Origin: Enterococcus sp. PF1-24
GTDB lineage: Bacteria > Bacillota > Bacilli > Lactobacillales > Enterococcaceae
Length of the DNA stretch: 58,195 nucleotides
NCBI RefSeq assembly: GCF_029893325.1
Contig: NZ_JARXWL010000018.1
Location: 1 to 58,195 of the forward strand
Direction: 5' to 3'
In this document: positions 25,318-35,109 of the stretch, one piece after another
How positions within the stretch are numbered: position 1 is the first letter of the stretch
How the letters are laid out: every line of letters begins with the position of its first letter
Program-made: the position numbers and the translations under genes
Notes under the pieces: generated by a model
Told to the model about the DNA's origin: nothing
Seen by the model: the letters and a program-made list of their open reading frames with translations, nothing else
The model's database searches: none

Positions 25318-25360
25318 GCCTGATATCAAGGCTATTTACTAAGTGCAGCTGGTATCAGGC
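25318..25360 (+). other. Intercistronic hairpin between EIIB and EIIC genes
   Basis: GCCTGATATC pairs with GGTATCAGGC across one mismatch with a 23-nt loop. No T run follows, so it is more likely an mRNA-processing or stability element than a terminator. Confidence 0.45.
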
Positions 25361-25410
25361 GTGAAAATTGAACGAACTTAGTAACATGAAATAAATAAGG
25401 AGGCACTACT

Positions 25411-26772
25411 ATGGCAATTTTTCAGGATATTATTAATTATATTTTAGGTCTTGGCTCGGCAATCTTTGTTCCATTAATTATTATGCTATTAGGTTTGTTG
25501 GCTGGCATGAAAGTGAAAAAAGCATTTATGTCGGCTATTACTTTAGGGATTGCATTTACAGGGATGTCAATGGTGATTGGTTTTATGTCTAACGCCGTAA
25601 GTCCAGCTTCAGAAGCATTAGCTAAAAATACCGGTATTCATTTACCAGCACTTGATTTAGGTTGGACAGGCGCTGCTAGTATTACTTGGTCTTGGTCATA
25701 CGCCTTTGTCTTTTTTGCAGTTACGTTAGGGGTTAATTTCATCATGTTAATATTGAATTTAACCAAAACTTTAAATGTTGATATGTGGAATGTTTGGGGT
25801 AAGGCGTTAACCGCTTATTTGGTTTATTATGTTTCAGGTAGTTTAGTGGCAGGTGTGATTACAGCGGTTATTCAAGTTATTTTAGAATTGAAACTTGGAG
25901 ATATGTTCCAACGACACATTCAAGATTTAACAGGGATTCCATTAGTAACCGTTACGCATTTTATGCTTTCAGCGGCAGTTTTTCTATTACCATTTAATAT
26001 GTTGATGGATAAAATTCCTTTCTTTAATAAAAGAGCTGATGCTAATTCTTTAAAAGCGAAACTAGGGATTTTTTCTGAAAACTCAGTAATGGGTTTTATC
26101 ATTGGCTTAGCTTTAGGATTTGCGGCTTCTTACGGTGTTTCTGGCTCATTGAACTTAGCGATTCAAGTAGCAACAGCTATGGCTTTGTTCCCGATGATTT
26201 CAAAAATGTTTATGCAGTCGTTATCTCCATTAGCTGATGCGATGTCTGAGTTTATGAAAAGAAAATTCAAAGATCGCGAAGTTTACATTGGCTTAGATTG
26301 GCCTGTTTTAGCAGGTCGTCCTGAAATTTGGGTAACCGCTATTTTATTAGTTCCATTTTTCATTGGCTACGCCATTTTGTTACCAGGAAATACCGTTTTA
26401 CCATTAGCAGGAATTATTAATTATTCAATTGCTGTAGGTGGTTTGCTGCTAACTGGTGGTAATTTAATGCGGATGCTTGTTTTAGGAATAATCAGTTTGC
26501 CGATTTATTTATATGCAGCTACTTATTTAGCACCAATTTTGAGTGGTTTAGCTGAAAAAACAGGAGCTGTCGAAGGTTTTAAAGAAGGTCAATTAATCAG
26601 TTGGTCTTCTATTGAGGGACCGGAATTTAGGATTGCTTTTGCAGAAGCTTTTAATAAAAATATTTATGGCATTATCGGTGTTGTTGTTTTCTTAGTTTTA
26701 TTCTTTTTCTTAAATCGTTATATGAATAAGCAAAAAGTACCAAGTCAACGTTATGAAGTTGAAGAAGGGTAA
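25411..26772 (+). CDS. PTS EIIC component, galactitol type
   Basis: A 453-residue membrane permease of the GatC family with about ten helices, the start IINYILGLGSAIFVPLIIML being typical. It forms the transport channel of the system and moves the substrate while EIIB phosphorylates it. The conserved soluble loop DREVYIGLDWPVLAGRPE (about residue 289 on) is a family hallmark. AGGAGGC precedes the ATG. It is the third gene of the operon. Specificity among galactitol, other polyols or ketoses cannot be judged from sequence. Confidence 0.9.
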   Translation: MAIFQDIINYILGLGSAIFVPLIIMLLGLLAGMKVKKAFMSAITLGIAFTGMSMVIGFMSNAVSPASEALAKNTGIHLPALDLGWTGAASITWSWSYAFVFFAVTLGVNFIMLILNLTKTLNVDMWNVWGKALTAYLVYYVSGSLVAGVITAVIQVILELKLGDMFQRHIQDLTGIPLVTVTHFMLSAAVFLLPFNMLMDKIPFFNKRADANSLKAKLGIFSENSVMGFIIGLALGFAASYGVSGSLNLAIQVATAMALFPMISKMFMQSLSPLADAMSEFMKRKFKDREVYIGLDWPVLAGRPEIWVTAILLVPFFIGYAILLPGNTVLPLAGIINYSIAVGGLLLTGGNLMRMLVLGIISLPIYLYAATYLAPILSGLAEKTGAVEGFKEGQLISWSSIEGPEFRIAFAEAFNKNIYGIIGVVVFLVLFFFLNRYMNKQKVPSQRYEVEEG

Positions 26773-26836
26773 AAGTGAAACTTAGGTTAATTTTTGTGAG
26801 GAAATTAATACTTTAATATGAATAGGAGTTTTTCTG

Positions 26837-27091
26837 ATGAAAAAAGGAAGTCAGCTACAATGGTATCTGTTTTTGTTTATTGCAATCGGTTTGTTTTCAA
26901 TTAATTTATTTATCGGAAATATGTTAATTAATATCGGAATCATTGTACTAGCAATTATTATTTATCAATATGGTAGTCCCGTTTTGTTTAAAGAATACAA
27001 TGCTAGAAAGCAAAAGCAATTAGCTGAATCTCGAAAAATTAGAGAAGCTGCTAATGAAGTGTTACGCTCAGGAAAACTTTTGAAGAAATGA
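26837..27091 (+). CDS. Small membrane protein of the PTS operon
   Basis: An 84-residue protein with two hydrophobic segments (about residues 8-25 and 28-48) and a highly basic, helical C-terminal tail (RKQKQLAESRKIREAANEVL). ATAGGAG precedes the ATG, and the aldolase starts 14 nt after its stop. The family is not recognised. Its place between EIIC and the aldolase suggests an accessory to the same transport system. Confidence 0.75.
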   Translation: MKKGSQLQWYLFLFIAIGLFSINLFIGNMLINIGIIVLAIIIYQYGSPVLFKEYNARKQKQLAESRKIREAANEVLRSGKLLKK

Positions 27092-27105
27092 TGGAGGAAT
27101 TTATA

Positions 27106-27855
27106 ATGTCGGATGGACGTATGTTATTTGAAAGAGAACGTAAAGATATGGCGAATATTGTTCGTTTAATCTTTACGAGAAAATTAACGAATGTTGCAGG
27201 GGGGAATTTTTCTTTCCTTGCAAAAAAAGAAGGTAAACAATATATTATTATGACGCCAACTATGATGTCAGAAGCTTATTTAGGTGATTTATCAGCTGCG
27301 CAAGTTTTAGTAGTTGATTTAGAAACGCGGGAAGTAGTCAGTGGCGTAGGAAATTTAACTAGAGAAATCAATATGCATCAAGCCTGCTATCAAGCGAATC
27401 CTAAAATTAAAGCCGTTTTACATGCTCATGCCCCTAATGCGATGTTTTGGGCGACAAGTGGGTTACCAATGCCGAATTTAACTGAAGCAACTCAAAAAGT
27501 TGGTCCTGTACCAGTCATGAGTTTTGCGCCAAATTGCTCTGAAGAGTTAGCTGATATCACAAGTAGCTATATTAAAGAAAATAATTTACCAGTACCTCAT
27601 ATGCTATTACTAGATAGCCATGGCGTATTGATTAATGCTACAGGTGATACGGGTATGACAGCTATTCATAAGGCCTTAGCGATTTTAGATACAGTTGAAT
27701 GGAATGCGGAGATTGCTTATAAACAAACAATCTTCCAAGCGTTAGGCATTATGGATAATTATCATTCTAAAGGGGATGATATTGCCGATTTAGATGATTT
27801 GAAAGCTAATCAAGCAATTTACAATAAAGCTGAAATTGCGGCCGGTGGAGATTAG
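27106..27855 (+). CDS. Class II aldolase/adducin family protein
   Basis: A 249-residue zinc-dependent aldolase or epimerase of the FucA/AraD superfamily. The catalytic Glu87 is in TREINMHQACY and the zinc histidines are H106 and H108 (VLHAHAPNAMF) and H172 (LLDSHGVLI). FucA-type members split L-fuculose-1-phosphate or related sugar phosphates to dihydroxyacetone phosphate and an aldehyde. GGAGGA lies 7 nt before the ATG at 27106. It ends the PTS operon, so its substrate should be the imported phosphorylated sugar, perhaps after the PfkB kinase step. Confidence 0.88.
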   Translation: MSDGRMLFERERKDMANIVRLIFTRKLTNVAGGNFSFLAKKEGKQYIIMTPTMMSEAYLGDLSAAQVLVVDLETREVVSGVGNLTREINMHQACYQANPKIKAVLHAHAPNAMFWATSGLPMPNLTEATQKVGPVPVMSFAPNCSEELADITSSYIKENNLPVPHMLLLDSHGVLINATGDTGMTAIHKALAILDTVEWNAEIAYKQTIFQALGIMDNYHSKGDDIADLDDLKANQAIYNKAEIAAGGD

Positions 27856-27906
27856 GGTAGCTAATCAGACTCAAAATGGAATCGGACAAATAAGTAAATA
27901 AAAAAT

Positions 27907-27942
27907 AAACGACCGCTAAACTTTTTAGTTTAGCGGTCGTTT
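27907..27942. terminator. Bidirectional terminator after the PTS operon
   Basis: AAACGACCGCTAAAC/GTTTAGCGGTCGTTT is a perfect 15-bp stem with a 6-nt loop. It also ends the minus-strand MerR pseudogene. Confidence 0.92.
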
Positions 27943-27967
27943 ACTAATTTGTAAGAAATTTAAATCA

Positions 27968-28509
27968 CTACACTTCCCCTAAATAATTCGCCCAATGAAA
28001 AATCACTAATATGGGTTTTACTTCGTAAGTTTCTAAATAGCTTTGCGTGCTTTTTTCAAAAGGTGGTGGCGAAACTTTAAAGATTGCACTGTCAGCGCTT
28101 GTTTTCACATTTTCAATAGGAATAATTTTAGCATAATAGTAACGGAATCTGGTAAGGTTTCACTCAATTTCTTTTAAATATAAAATTTTTTCTTTCAGAA
28201 GTTGATCAGTTTCGGACGGTTTCTGTATTTTTTGCTGAACTTCTTGTCGATATTTCTCGAGATAGTGTCGTCTTTCTTTATATGTTGTGCTTTGGATATT
28301 TTGTAAATCGTTGACGGGAATAGCCATGGCTCTTAAAAGTTTGATGAGCTCGATCCACGATAAATCGTCTTGAGAATATTGACGATAATTTCTGGAGTCT
28401 CGTTTAATGGGGCCAATAATGCCAAGTTTTTCGTAATAGCGCAGGTTGTCTTTTGATAATTCTGTTTCTTGAACCGTTTCTTCGGTGGTGTAAAATTTTT
28501 TATAGTCAT
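27968..28509 (-). pseudogene. MerR-family regulator gene, disrupted
   Basis: On the minus strand one frame encodes a MerR-type N-terminal domain (FYTTEETVQETELSKDNLRYYEKLG, with the helix-turn-helix and the NLRYYEKLGII wing) and a long coiled helix, then hits an in-frame TGA at 28160-28162. The frame continues for another 63 codons to a TAG at 27968, ending VIFHWANYLGEV. The only well-placed ATG (28509, after AAGGAG) is in another frame, one base off across an A run. So the gene carries a start-proximal frameshift and a nonsense codon. It is divergent from the SDR gene it probably once regulated. Confidence 0.75.
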
Positions 28510-28524
28510 AACCTAATTTTCTCC

Positions 28525-28553
28525 TTGCTATAGAGTTTACTCTGTAGTATAGG
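28525..28553 (+). promoter_or_regulatory. Candidate SDR promoter with MerR-like operator
   Basis: A palindrome AGAGTTTACTCT (28532-28543) sits between TTGCTA (28525-28530) and TATAGG (28548-28553), 17 nt apart. GAGT-N2-ACTC between the promoter elements is the classic MerR-family operator position. Confidence 0.5.
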
Positions 28554-28582
28554 GTTATACCATAAAAGAATAGGAAGTGGAT

Positions 28583-29410
28583 ATGATGGCGAAAAAAACG
28601 ATTGCTTTAATTGCCGGTGGAACTTCAGGTGTGGGGAAAAGAACCGCAATTGATTTAGCTGAGCGAGATTTTGAAATTATTTTGATTGGACGAAATAAGA
28701 AAAAAGGCGAGGAAATCAAGCGTGAGTTGCAAGAGAAAACACAAAATTCTGCGATTGCTTTTTATGCTGCTGATTTAAGCACTAAAGCAGGTGTGGCAAC
28801 ACGATTAAAAGCCGATTTGAATCAAATTGATGTGCTAGTCAGTACGGTTGGAGTGATGTTGCCGGAACTACATTTAACGGCGGATGGTTACGATCAAAAT
28901 TTCGTATTAAATTATTTAACACATTTTTGGTTGATTAATCAATTGCTACCTTTATTAAAAAAATCCGCGCAAGGAAGAATATTACTTGTTGGTGCTATGC
29001 CCTTTGCAATTAACCATGCAAAAGTGAAGCTGCCAACTTTGCAAACCAAATCGAATAAATATAGTCAGATGCCGGTTGTAGGAGAGGCGACTGTTGGCAA
29101 AACTTTATTAGTTCTAAAATTAAGTGAAATGTTAAAAGACAGTCCGATTACAGTAAATATTTTTCAACCTGGTTATGTGCCTGATTCTAGTTATGGTGCG
29201 GATACAGGCGGATTGATGCAAATTTTCGGTAAAATTATGGGGCGTTTTTCAAAAATAGACGCATCAATTGGTGCAGAACTAGCTACTGCTAAAGATTTAG
29301 CTTCGATTAGTGGTAAGTTTTTTAATGAAAAAAGAGCAATAGTTCCACTCTCGTCAAAATATACGTTGGCCATGGCACAAGCATGGTGGGAACTGAGTGA
29401 AAAGCTTTAA
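28583..29410 (+). CDS. Short-chain dehydrogenase/reductase-like protein with atypical active site
   Basis: A 276-residue Rossmann-fold protein. The cofactor loop GGTSGVG (residues 12-18) and IGRNKKKGEE (NADP-type basic residues) are intact. However, the usual NNAG is STVG (residues 87-90), the catalytic Ser position reads LLVGAMPF, and the YxxxK motif reads ATVGK (169-173), so Ser and Tyr are absent while the Lys is kept. It may be a non-canonical reductase or a regulatory protein. AGGAAG lies 5 nt before the ATG at 28583; an in-frame ATG at 28586 is equally possible. A terminator follows directly. Confidence 0.8.
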   Translation: MMAKKTIALIAGGTSGVGKRTAIDLAERDFEIILIGRNKKKGEEIKRELQEKTQNSAIAFYAADLSTKAGVATRLKADLNQIDVLVSTVGVMLPELHLTADGYDQNFVLNYLTHFWLINQLLPLLKKSAQGRILLVGAMPFAINHAKVKLPTLQTKSNKYSQMPVVGEATVGKTLLVLKLSEMLKDSPITVNIFQPGYVPDSSYGADTGGLMQIFGKIMGRFSKIDASIGAELATAKDLASISGKFFNEKRAIVPLSSKYTLAMAQAWWELSEKL

Positions 29411-29416
29411 TAAAAA

Positions 29417-29449
29417 AACGCCTTTCCATTTTGCGGAAAGGCGTTGTTT
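29417..29449. terminator. Terminator after the SDR gene
   Basis: AACGCCTTTCC/GGAAAGGCGTT, an 11-bp perfect stem with a 7-nt loop, lies just before the minus-strand membrane protein stop and could act on both strands. Confidence 0.85.
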
Positions 29450-29460
29450 GCTACGTTATA

Positions 29461-29916
29461 CTAATCTAATTTAGATAATTTACTGTAATCAATATAGTAG
29501 AAAATTGTTGCAACAACACGAATAATCCAGCTAACAACACCAGCGATAACGATGCCGATTGCACCAGATACCATGCCGCCAACGCCTGTAGTAGATAGTA
29601 CATCTTCAATATAAGATGCAGAATTCAGGCTGTCGAATGAAGAAGCTGAAACGCCTAAGCTACCTAATAAAACTGTTACAGAAGCAAGAATGATAATTCC
29701 GGCAATCACGCTAGCAACAATCATTAAAATTGAGCTTGTTTTGCGGACTTTTTGATCGCCCTTGCCCATTACCAAAATGACAATAGCGATAATCAGTGTT
29801 GCTAAAGTAGTCGCTCCGCCGAAACTAAACATAGCAGAAAGTCCAGGAATAGATAAAATTGTTCCGATAATAGCATTTACCAACGATAATGTAGCGATTG
29901 TTTTATAGTTTTTCAT
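29461..29916 (-). CDS. Membrane protein of unknown function
   Basis: A 151-residue protein with four hydrophobic segments (about residues 8-28, 35-50, 62-87 and 112-138), a short loop rich in S, N and D before the last, and a C-terminal YYIDYSKLSKLD tail. AAGGAGG is 7 nt before the ATG. I do not recognise the family. It is monocistronic; the 292-nt gap upstream to dut shows AT-rich sequence and the dut promoter region but no gene. Confidence 0.7.
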   Translation of the reverse strand: MKNYKTIATLSLVNAIIGTILSIPGLSAMFSFGGATTLATLIIAIVILVMGKGDQKVRKTSSILMIVASVIAGIIILASVTVLLGSLGVSASSFDSLNSASYIEDVLSTTGVGGMVSGAIGIVIAGVVSWIIRVVATIFYYIDYSKLSKLD

Positions 29917-30208
29917 TTGAATCCTCCTTGTTTTTTGTGATAAATAATGAATTAAAAATTAATCCAATATTTATGATAAAGGACTGTTTTCGAAAAGTAT
30001 AGAAAAATTTACAGAAAATAAGTTGAAATTCAGAAAATTATCATGTTCTTTTCGTGAAAGCGAAAACTACATTTCTTAATATTTAACAAGAATCTCTAAA
30101 AAAGTTGTAAATTCTTTCTGAATATTTAGCTAAATTCCGCTAATTTATAAAAGGGTATGTTAAAATGGCTATATATAACCAAAAAGTCATTGACAAGTAG
30201 GAGCGATT

Positions 30209-30742
30209 ATGAAAATACGTGGATTTGAAGTAGTGAGTACCTTTAGTAATGAAAATATAAATTTACCACAGCGGGCGACCAAACAGGCAGCCGGCTATGA
30301 TTTTGAAGCAGCCGCTGATATTGTGATTCCTAGTATTTGGAAGACTGGTTTAAGTGCCGGTGCCAAAGCTTTATTAAATGTAGTGCGCCAACCAGAAGCA
30401 GCTTTAGCTGAGGAAAAAGCTTTGAAACCAGTTTTAGTGCCAACGGGGATTAAAGCTTACATGGGACAGGAAGAATTTTTGCAATTAGCGAACCGTTCTA
30501 GCAATCCTTTAAAACGTTTATTAACTTTAAGCAACGGTATCGGGGTGATTGACAGCGATTATTACAACAATCCTGATAATGAAGGCCATATCATGTTTCA
30601 ATTTACCAATTTCGGCTTGCGAGATGTTTTGATTAAAAAAGGCGAACGCATCGGCCAAGGAATTTTCTTGCCATTTTTAAAAGCTGATCAAGACCAAGTA
30701 GAAACAGAACGGACTGGCGGCTTTGGTTCATCAGGAAATTAA
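30209..30742 (+). CDS. dut: Deoxyuridine triphosphatase
   Basis: A 177-residue dUTPase that hydrolyses dUTP to dUMP and pyrophosphate, keeping uracil out of DNA. Motif order: ATKQAAGYDFEAA (motif 1), LANRSSNPLKR (motif 2), LSNGIGVIDSDYYNN (motif 3, uracil pocket), GERIGQGIF (motif 4) and ERTGGFGSSG (motif 5). An insert between motifs 1 and 2 is usual for Gram-positive chromosomal forms. TAGGAG precedes the ATG. The dut-radA order is conserved in enterococci. Confidence 0.93.
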   Translation: MKIRGFEVVSTFSNENINLPQRATKQAAGYDFEAAADIVIPSIWKTGLSAGAKALLNVVRQPEAALAEEKALKPVLVPTGIKAYMGQEEFLQLANRSSNPLKRLLTLSNGIGVIDSDYYNNPDNEGHIMFQFTNFGLRDVLIKKGERIGQGIFLPFLKADQDQVETERTGGFGSSGN

Positions 30743-30810
30743 ATAAAAAAACATTTGTTAAAAGAGAATTCATATTACTAGCGTAAACTAAAATGAATAA
30801 GGGATGTCAG

Positions 30811-30885
30811 TTCCGCTTGTTCAAGTACATTAGCGGAATGATATACGGCGTGAGAATCAAATTAATTTTTCTTTGAAAAATTAAT
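30811..30885 (+). other. Two hairpins in the dut-radA gap
   Basis: TTCCGC/GCGGAA (30811-30816 and 30833-30838) and a perfect 10-bp ATTAATTTTT/AAAAATTAAT stem (30861-30870 and 30876-30885) lie between dut and the radA ribosome site. Neither is followed by a clear T run. Function unknown. Confidence 0.35.
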
Positions 30886-30915
30886 ACTTTAAAACAAACA
30901 AGGAGGAAAACTAGT

Positions 30916-32286
30916 TTGGCTAAAAAAGCAAAAACCCAATATATTTGCCATGCTTGTGGTTATATTTCTCCTAAATATTTAGGGCGTTGTCCTGGCTGTA
31001 GTCAGTGGAACACTTTAATTGAAGAAGTGGTTCAAGATGCAACAGACCGACGGGTGCGCACCAGCTTGACGGGGGAAAAAAGTAAACCGCTAAAGCTTAA
31101 TGAAGTCGTTTCGAAAAAAACACCGCGAGTAGCCACGAAGTTAAGCGAATTAAATCGCGTTTTAGGTGGCGGCGTAGTGCCTGGTTCCTTAGTTTTAATT
31201 GGCGGCGATCCGGGTATTGGGAAATCCACCTTGCTGCTGCAAGTTTCTCAACAGTTAGCGGATTTAGGCGGTAAAGTCCTGTATGTTTCAGGGGAAGAAA
31301 GTGCCCAACAGATTAAAATGCGAGCGGAGCGTTTAGGTAAGATTGATAGTGAATTTTATTTGTACGCCGAAACTGATATGCGAGAAGTCAGTCGGGCGAT
31401 TGAAAATTTAACCCCTGATTATGTGATTATTGATTCCATTCAAACCATGACCCAACCGGATGTTACCAGCGTTGCCGGAAGTGTCAGCCAAGTCAGAGAA
31501 ACCACAGCGGAGCTTTTGAAGTTAGCGAAAACCAACAATATTGCGATTTTTATTGTGGGACATGTAACTAAAGAAGGGGCGATTGCTGGTCCGCGGATGT
31601 TAGAGCATATGGTGGATACGGTGCTGTATTTTGAAGGGGACAAGCATCATAGTTTCCGGATTTTACGGGCGGTGAAAAATCGGTTTGGTTCCACCAATGA
31701 AATCGGCATTTTTGAAATGCGCAATCACGGATTAACCGAAGTTACCAATCCTTCACAAGTCTTTTTGGAAGAGCGTTTGGCGGATGCGACCGGTTCGGCG
31801 ATTGTGGTAACGATGGAAGGCACGCGACCTTTACTAGTGGAGATTCAAGCTTTGGTTACGCCGACAATGTTCGGTAATGCCAAGCGAACCACCGCGGGAT
31901 TGGATTTTAATCGCGTATCTTTAATTATGGCAGTTTTAGAAAAAAGAGCCGGCTTACTTTTACAAAATCAAGATGCTTATTTAAAAGCCGCAGGTGGCGT
32001 GAGATTAAACGAACCAGCGATTGATTTGGCGTTAGCGGTCAGTATTGCTTCCAGTTATAAAGAAAAAGGCACTTTGCCAACAGAATGTTTTATTGGTGAA
32101 ATTGGCTTAACAGGCGAAATCCGCAGCGTCAGCAACATAGAACAGCGGGTGCGAGAAGTTCAAAAATTAGGCTTTACGAAAGTTTATTTACCTAAAAATA
32201 ATTTAGGTGGTTGGGAAATTCCGAAAGGCATTGAAGCTATCGGGGTAACAACCATCGGTGAAACGTTAAAACGGGTCTTTCATTAG
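30916..32286 (+). CDS. radA: DNA repair protein RadA
   Basis: A 456-residue RecA-like ATPase that promotes branch migration in homologous recombination. The N-terminal zinc finger has C11/C14 (YICHACGY) and C25/C28 (GRCPGCSQW). Walker A is [11 protein letters not shown], the RadA-specific KNRFG motif is present ([10 protein letters not shown]), and the C-terminal half is a Lon-protease-like domain. The start is TTG, 9 nt after AGGAGG; no upstream ATG fits. yacL follows with a 42-nt gap. Confidence 0.95.
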   Translation: MAKKAKTQYICHACGYISPKYLGRCPGCSQWNTLIEEVVQDATDRRVRTSLTGEKSKPLKLNEVVSKKTPRVATKLSELNRVLGGGVVPGSLVLIGGDPGIGKSTLLLQVSQQLADLGGKVLYVSGEESAQQIKMRAERLGKIDSEFYLYAETDMREVSRAIENLTPDYVIIDSIQTMTQPDVTSVAGSVSQVRETTAELLKLAKTNNIAIFIVGHVTKEGAIAGPRMLEHMVDTVLYFEGDKHHSFRILRAVKNRFGSTNEIGIFEMRNHGLTEVTNPSQVFLEERLADATGSAIVVTMEGTRPLLVEIQALVTPTMFGNAKRTTAGLDFNRVSLIMAVLEKRAGLLLQNQDAYLKAAGGVRLNEPAIDLALAVSIASSYKEKGTLPTECFIGEIGLTGEIRSVSNIEQRVREVQKLGFTKVYLPKNNLGGWEIPKGIEAIGVTTIGETLKRVFH

Positions 32287-32328
32287 TGGGAGCTAATGAA
32301 AGACACTATGAATAGGAGAGCAAGCCAT

Positions 32329-33465
32329 ATGCAAAAACGTGTAATTTCGATGGTGATGATTATCATCGGCGCAAGTTTAGGATTTTCCTACTTGCCATAT
32401 TTATGGGAGCTATTAAAAGTAGCCGACAATACTTTATTGAACAATTATTTGTCTAACAGCGTGATTGGAGCAATTATTTTCTTTTTATTATCTTTAGTGT
32501 TAGCCAAATATATTGTGACAATTATTAAAAAAGTTGAAAAACAAATGAGCGAAATGAGCTTAACCTACTTACTTTTTGGAGTAGTTGGGGCGATTTTAGG
32601 CTTGACGCTAGGGGTGATTATTTCAACACCTTTATATCGGATTGAAATTCCGGTGATTAATAGTGCTTTGCCGATTGCTTTGATGGCGATTTTAGGTTAT
32701 TTAGGTTTCCGGGTGGGAACGACGCGAATTGATGAATGGCGCAAGATTTTTGCCCCAAGACCGAAAAAAGTCGAACAAGAGTCTGCGGTGGAAAGCCAAA
32801 TGTTAGAGCGTAAAGCCGAAGATACTTTCCGCAAATATAAAATTTTAGATACTAGCGTAATTATTGATGGTCGGGTTTATGATATTGCGAAAACGGGCTT
32901 TTTAGAAGGGGTGCTGCTAATCCCTAACTTCGTTTTATATGAATTGCAATATATTGCTGATTCTGGCGATAGTTTAAAACGGGTCCGGGGTCGCCGCGGT
33001 TTAGATATTTTAAACGCCTTGCAAAAAGAAGAAGGCATTACCGTGGAAATGTATGACGGTGATTTTGAAGATATTAATGAAGTCGATAGCAAATTAATCA
33101 AGTTAGCCAAATTACTTGATGGCGTGGTAGTAACTAACGACTACAACTTAAATAAAGTTTCCGAGTTTCAAAATGTGCCAGTTTTAAATATTAATGCCTT
33201 AGCCAATGCCGTGAAACCAGTGGTAATCCCTGGTGAAACCATGAATGTTTTACTAGTGAAAGCCGGCACTGAGCGACAACAAGGGGTAGCTTATCTGGAT
33301 GATGGCACAATGGTGGTTGTGGAAGACGGGCAACATTATATGAACGAACATATTCAAGTCGTGGTAACCAGTGCCTTGCAAACCGCAGCTGGCCGGATGA
33401 TTTTTGCGAAACCAGCCCATTCTGGTCGGGGGATCAATGAAAAAAATGATTCCCATGAGCAGTAA
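32329..33465 (+). CDS. yacL: YacL-type PIN/TRAM domain membrane protein
   Basis: A 378-residue protein. Four N-terminal membrane helices (about residues 5-125) are followed by a PIN nuclease domain beginning YKILDTSVIIDGR, whose acidic residues continue in DSKLIKLA and VVTNDYNLNK, and a C-terminal TRAM domain (from about residue 300). The family has ribonuclease-type chemistry in cytosolic PIN domains, but the role of the membrane-anchored form is not settled. The ATG at 32329 follows TAGGAGAG; the longer frame from 32296 overlaps no ribosome site. Order radA-yacL-gltX is conserved. Confidence 0.9.
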   Translation: MQKRVISMVMIIIGASLGFSYLPYLWELLKVADNTLLNNYLSNSVIGAIIFFLLSLVLAKYIVTIIKKVEKQMSEMSLTYLLFGVVGAILGLTLGVIISTPLYRIEIPVINSALPIALMAILGYLGFRVGTTRIDEWRKIFAPRPKKVEQESAVESQMLERKAEDTFRKYKILDTSVIIDGRVYDIAKTGFLEGVLLIPNFVLYELQYIADSGDSLKRVRGRRGLDILNALQKEEGITVEMYDGDFEDINEVDSKLIKLAKLLDGVVVTNDYNLNKVSEFQNVPVLNINALANAVKPVVIPGETMNVLLVKAGTERQQGVAYLDDGTMVVVEDGQHYMNEHIQVVVTSALQTAAGRMIFAKPAHSGRGINEKNDSHEQ

Positions 33466-33639
33466 GCCTTGATAAAATGATAATCTTTTCATGGGGAGCG
33501 ACTATTTAGCAGCTAGCCATATAAATTAGCGGCTTAATATAGTATAATTATTAAGATAACTTATGAAAATTACTACAACTGGTTATTTTAGCAAGAATAT
33601 GCCTTTAACCAGTTTTAATCAGAGAAAAGAGGATGAAAA

Positions 33640-35100
33640 ATGACAAAAGTTCGCGTGCGTTACGCACCTAGTCCAACAGGCCACTTGCATATCGGAAATG
33701 CTCGGACCGCTTTATTTAACTATTTATTTGCTCGTCATAATGATGGGGAATTTATTATTCGGATTGAAGATACTGACCAAAAACGCAATATCGCTGACGG
33801 GGAAAAAAGTCAGTTAGAAAACTTAGCTTGGTTAGGTATTGAATGGGATGAATCACCTGCTAATCCAGGCGCTTACGGTCCTTACCGTCAATCAGAACGT
33901 GGCGAAATTTACCAACCACTGATTGACCAATTATTAATGAGCAACCGCGCTTATAAATGCTATTGTACCGAAGAAGAATTAGAAGCAGAAAGAGAAGCGC
34001 AACGTGCCCGTGGCGAAATGCCACATTACGGCGGCACTTGTGCCAACTTAACCCCTGAAGAACAAGCTGAAAAAGAAGCAGCTGGCATTACCCCAGTGAT
34101 TCGTTTCCGCGTTCCTCGCAACACTTCTTATACTTTTGAAGATATGGTTAAAGGGGAAATCGTTTTTGAATCAGATAATATCGGTGGCGATTTCGTCATT
34201 CAAAAACGCGATGGTATGCCAACTTATAACTTTGCGGTAGCGGTGGATGACCATATGATGAAAATCACCCACGTTTTACGGGGAGATGACCATATCGCCA
34301 ATACCCCAAAACAATTAATGATTTACGAAGCTTTTGGTTGGACACCACCAACTTTTGGCCATATGACTTTAATTATTAATTCTGAAACTGGTAAAAAATT
34401 AAGTAAACGGGATGAATCAATTTTACAATTTATCGAACAATATCGTGAGCTTGGTTACTTACCAGAAGCGATGTTTAACTTTATCGCTTTACTTGGTTGG
34501 TCGCCAGGTGGGGAAGACGAAATCTTCTCACAAGCAGAGTTAGTTAAGATTTTCGACCCAAATCGTTTAAGCAAATCACCAGCTGCTTTTGATAGCAAAA
34601 AGCTAGAGTGGGTGAACAACCATTATATGAAAGAAATGGACTTAGATGCGTTAACTAAAATGTGCGTGCCTTATTTAGTGGCCGCTGGTAAAGTTAGCGA
34701 ACCAATTTCTACTGAAAAAATGGCTTGGTTGCAAAAAGTGGTCAGCTTATATCAACCACAAATGAGCTACGCTGCCGAAATTACGGAAGTTTCAGAGTTA
34801 TTCTTCAACGATAGCTTAACGTTAGATGAAGCGTCTAAAGAAGTTTTAGCTGGCGAAACTGTCCCAACTGTTTTAGCAGCCTTTAAAGCCCAAATTGAAA
34901 ACATGGCAGTTTTAGAAGGGGTTGAAATCAAAGCCGCTATCAAAGCTGTTCAAAAAGAAACTGGCGTAAAAGGCAAAAACCTATTCATGCCAATCCGCGT
35001 AGCCGTTTCTGGCCAAATGCACGGCCCAGAATTAGCTGACACAATTGAATTATTAGGCAAAGAAAAAGTGGTTGCACACCTAGAAAGTGCGCTTGCTTAA
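33640..35100 (+). CDS. gltX: Glutamyl-tRNA synthetase
   Basis: A 486-residue class I synthetase that charges tRNA-Glu, and in most Firmicutes also tRNA-Gln for later amidation. The HIGH motif is in [13 protein letters not shown] (residues 9-21) and the KMSKS-type motif is [16 protein letters not shown] precedes the ATG. The T-box leader for cysE begins about 10 nt after the stop, so gltX transcription can read into a cysteine-controlled unit. Confidence 0.97.
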   Translation: MTKVRVRYAPSPTGHLHIGNARTALFNYLFARHNDGEFIIRIEDTDQKRNIADGEKSQLENLAWLGIEWDESPANPGAYGPYRQSERGEIYQPLIDQLLMSNRAYKCYCTEEELEAEREAQRARGEMPHYGGTCANLTPEEQAEKEAAGITPVIRFRVPRNTSYTFEDMVKGEIVFESDNIGGDFVIQKRDGMPTYNFAVAVDDHMMKITHVLRGDDHIANTPKQLMIYEAFGWTPPTFGHMTLIINSETGKKLSKRDESILQFIEQYRELGYLPEAMFNFIALLGWSPGGEDEIFSQAELVKIFDPNRLSKSPAAFDSKKLEWVNNHYMKEMDLDALTKMCVPYLVAAGKVSEPISTEKMAWLQKVVSLYQPQMSYAAEITEVSELFFNDSLTLDEASKEVLAGETVPTVLAAFKAQIENMAVLEGVEIKAAIKAVQKETGVKGKNLFMPIRVAVSGQMHGPELADTIELLGKEKVVAHLESALA

Positions 35101-35109
35101 CAAAATAAC

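Noticed and set aside
26795-30893. A shared AAATTAATACTTTAA string before the 84-residue gene (about 26803) and before radA (about 30879)
   Set aside because: A single 15-mer of A and T in two AT-rich gaps with different contexts; chance is a sufficient explanation.
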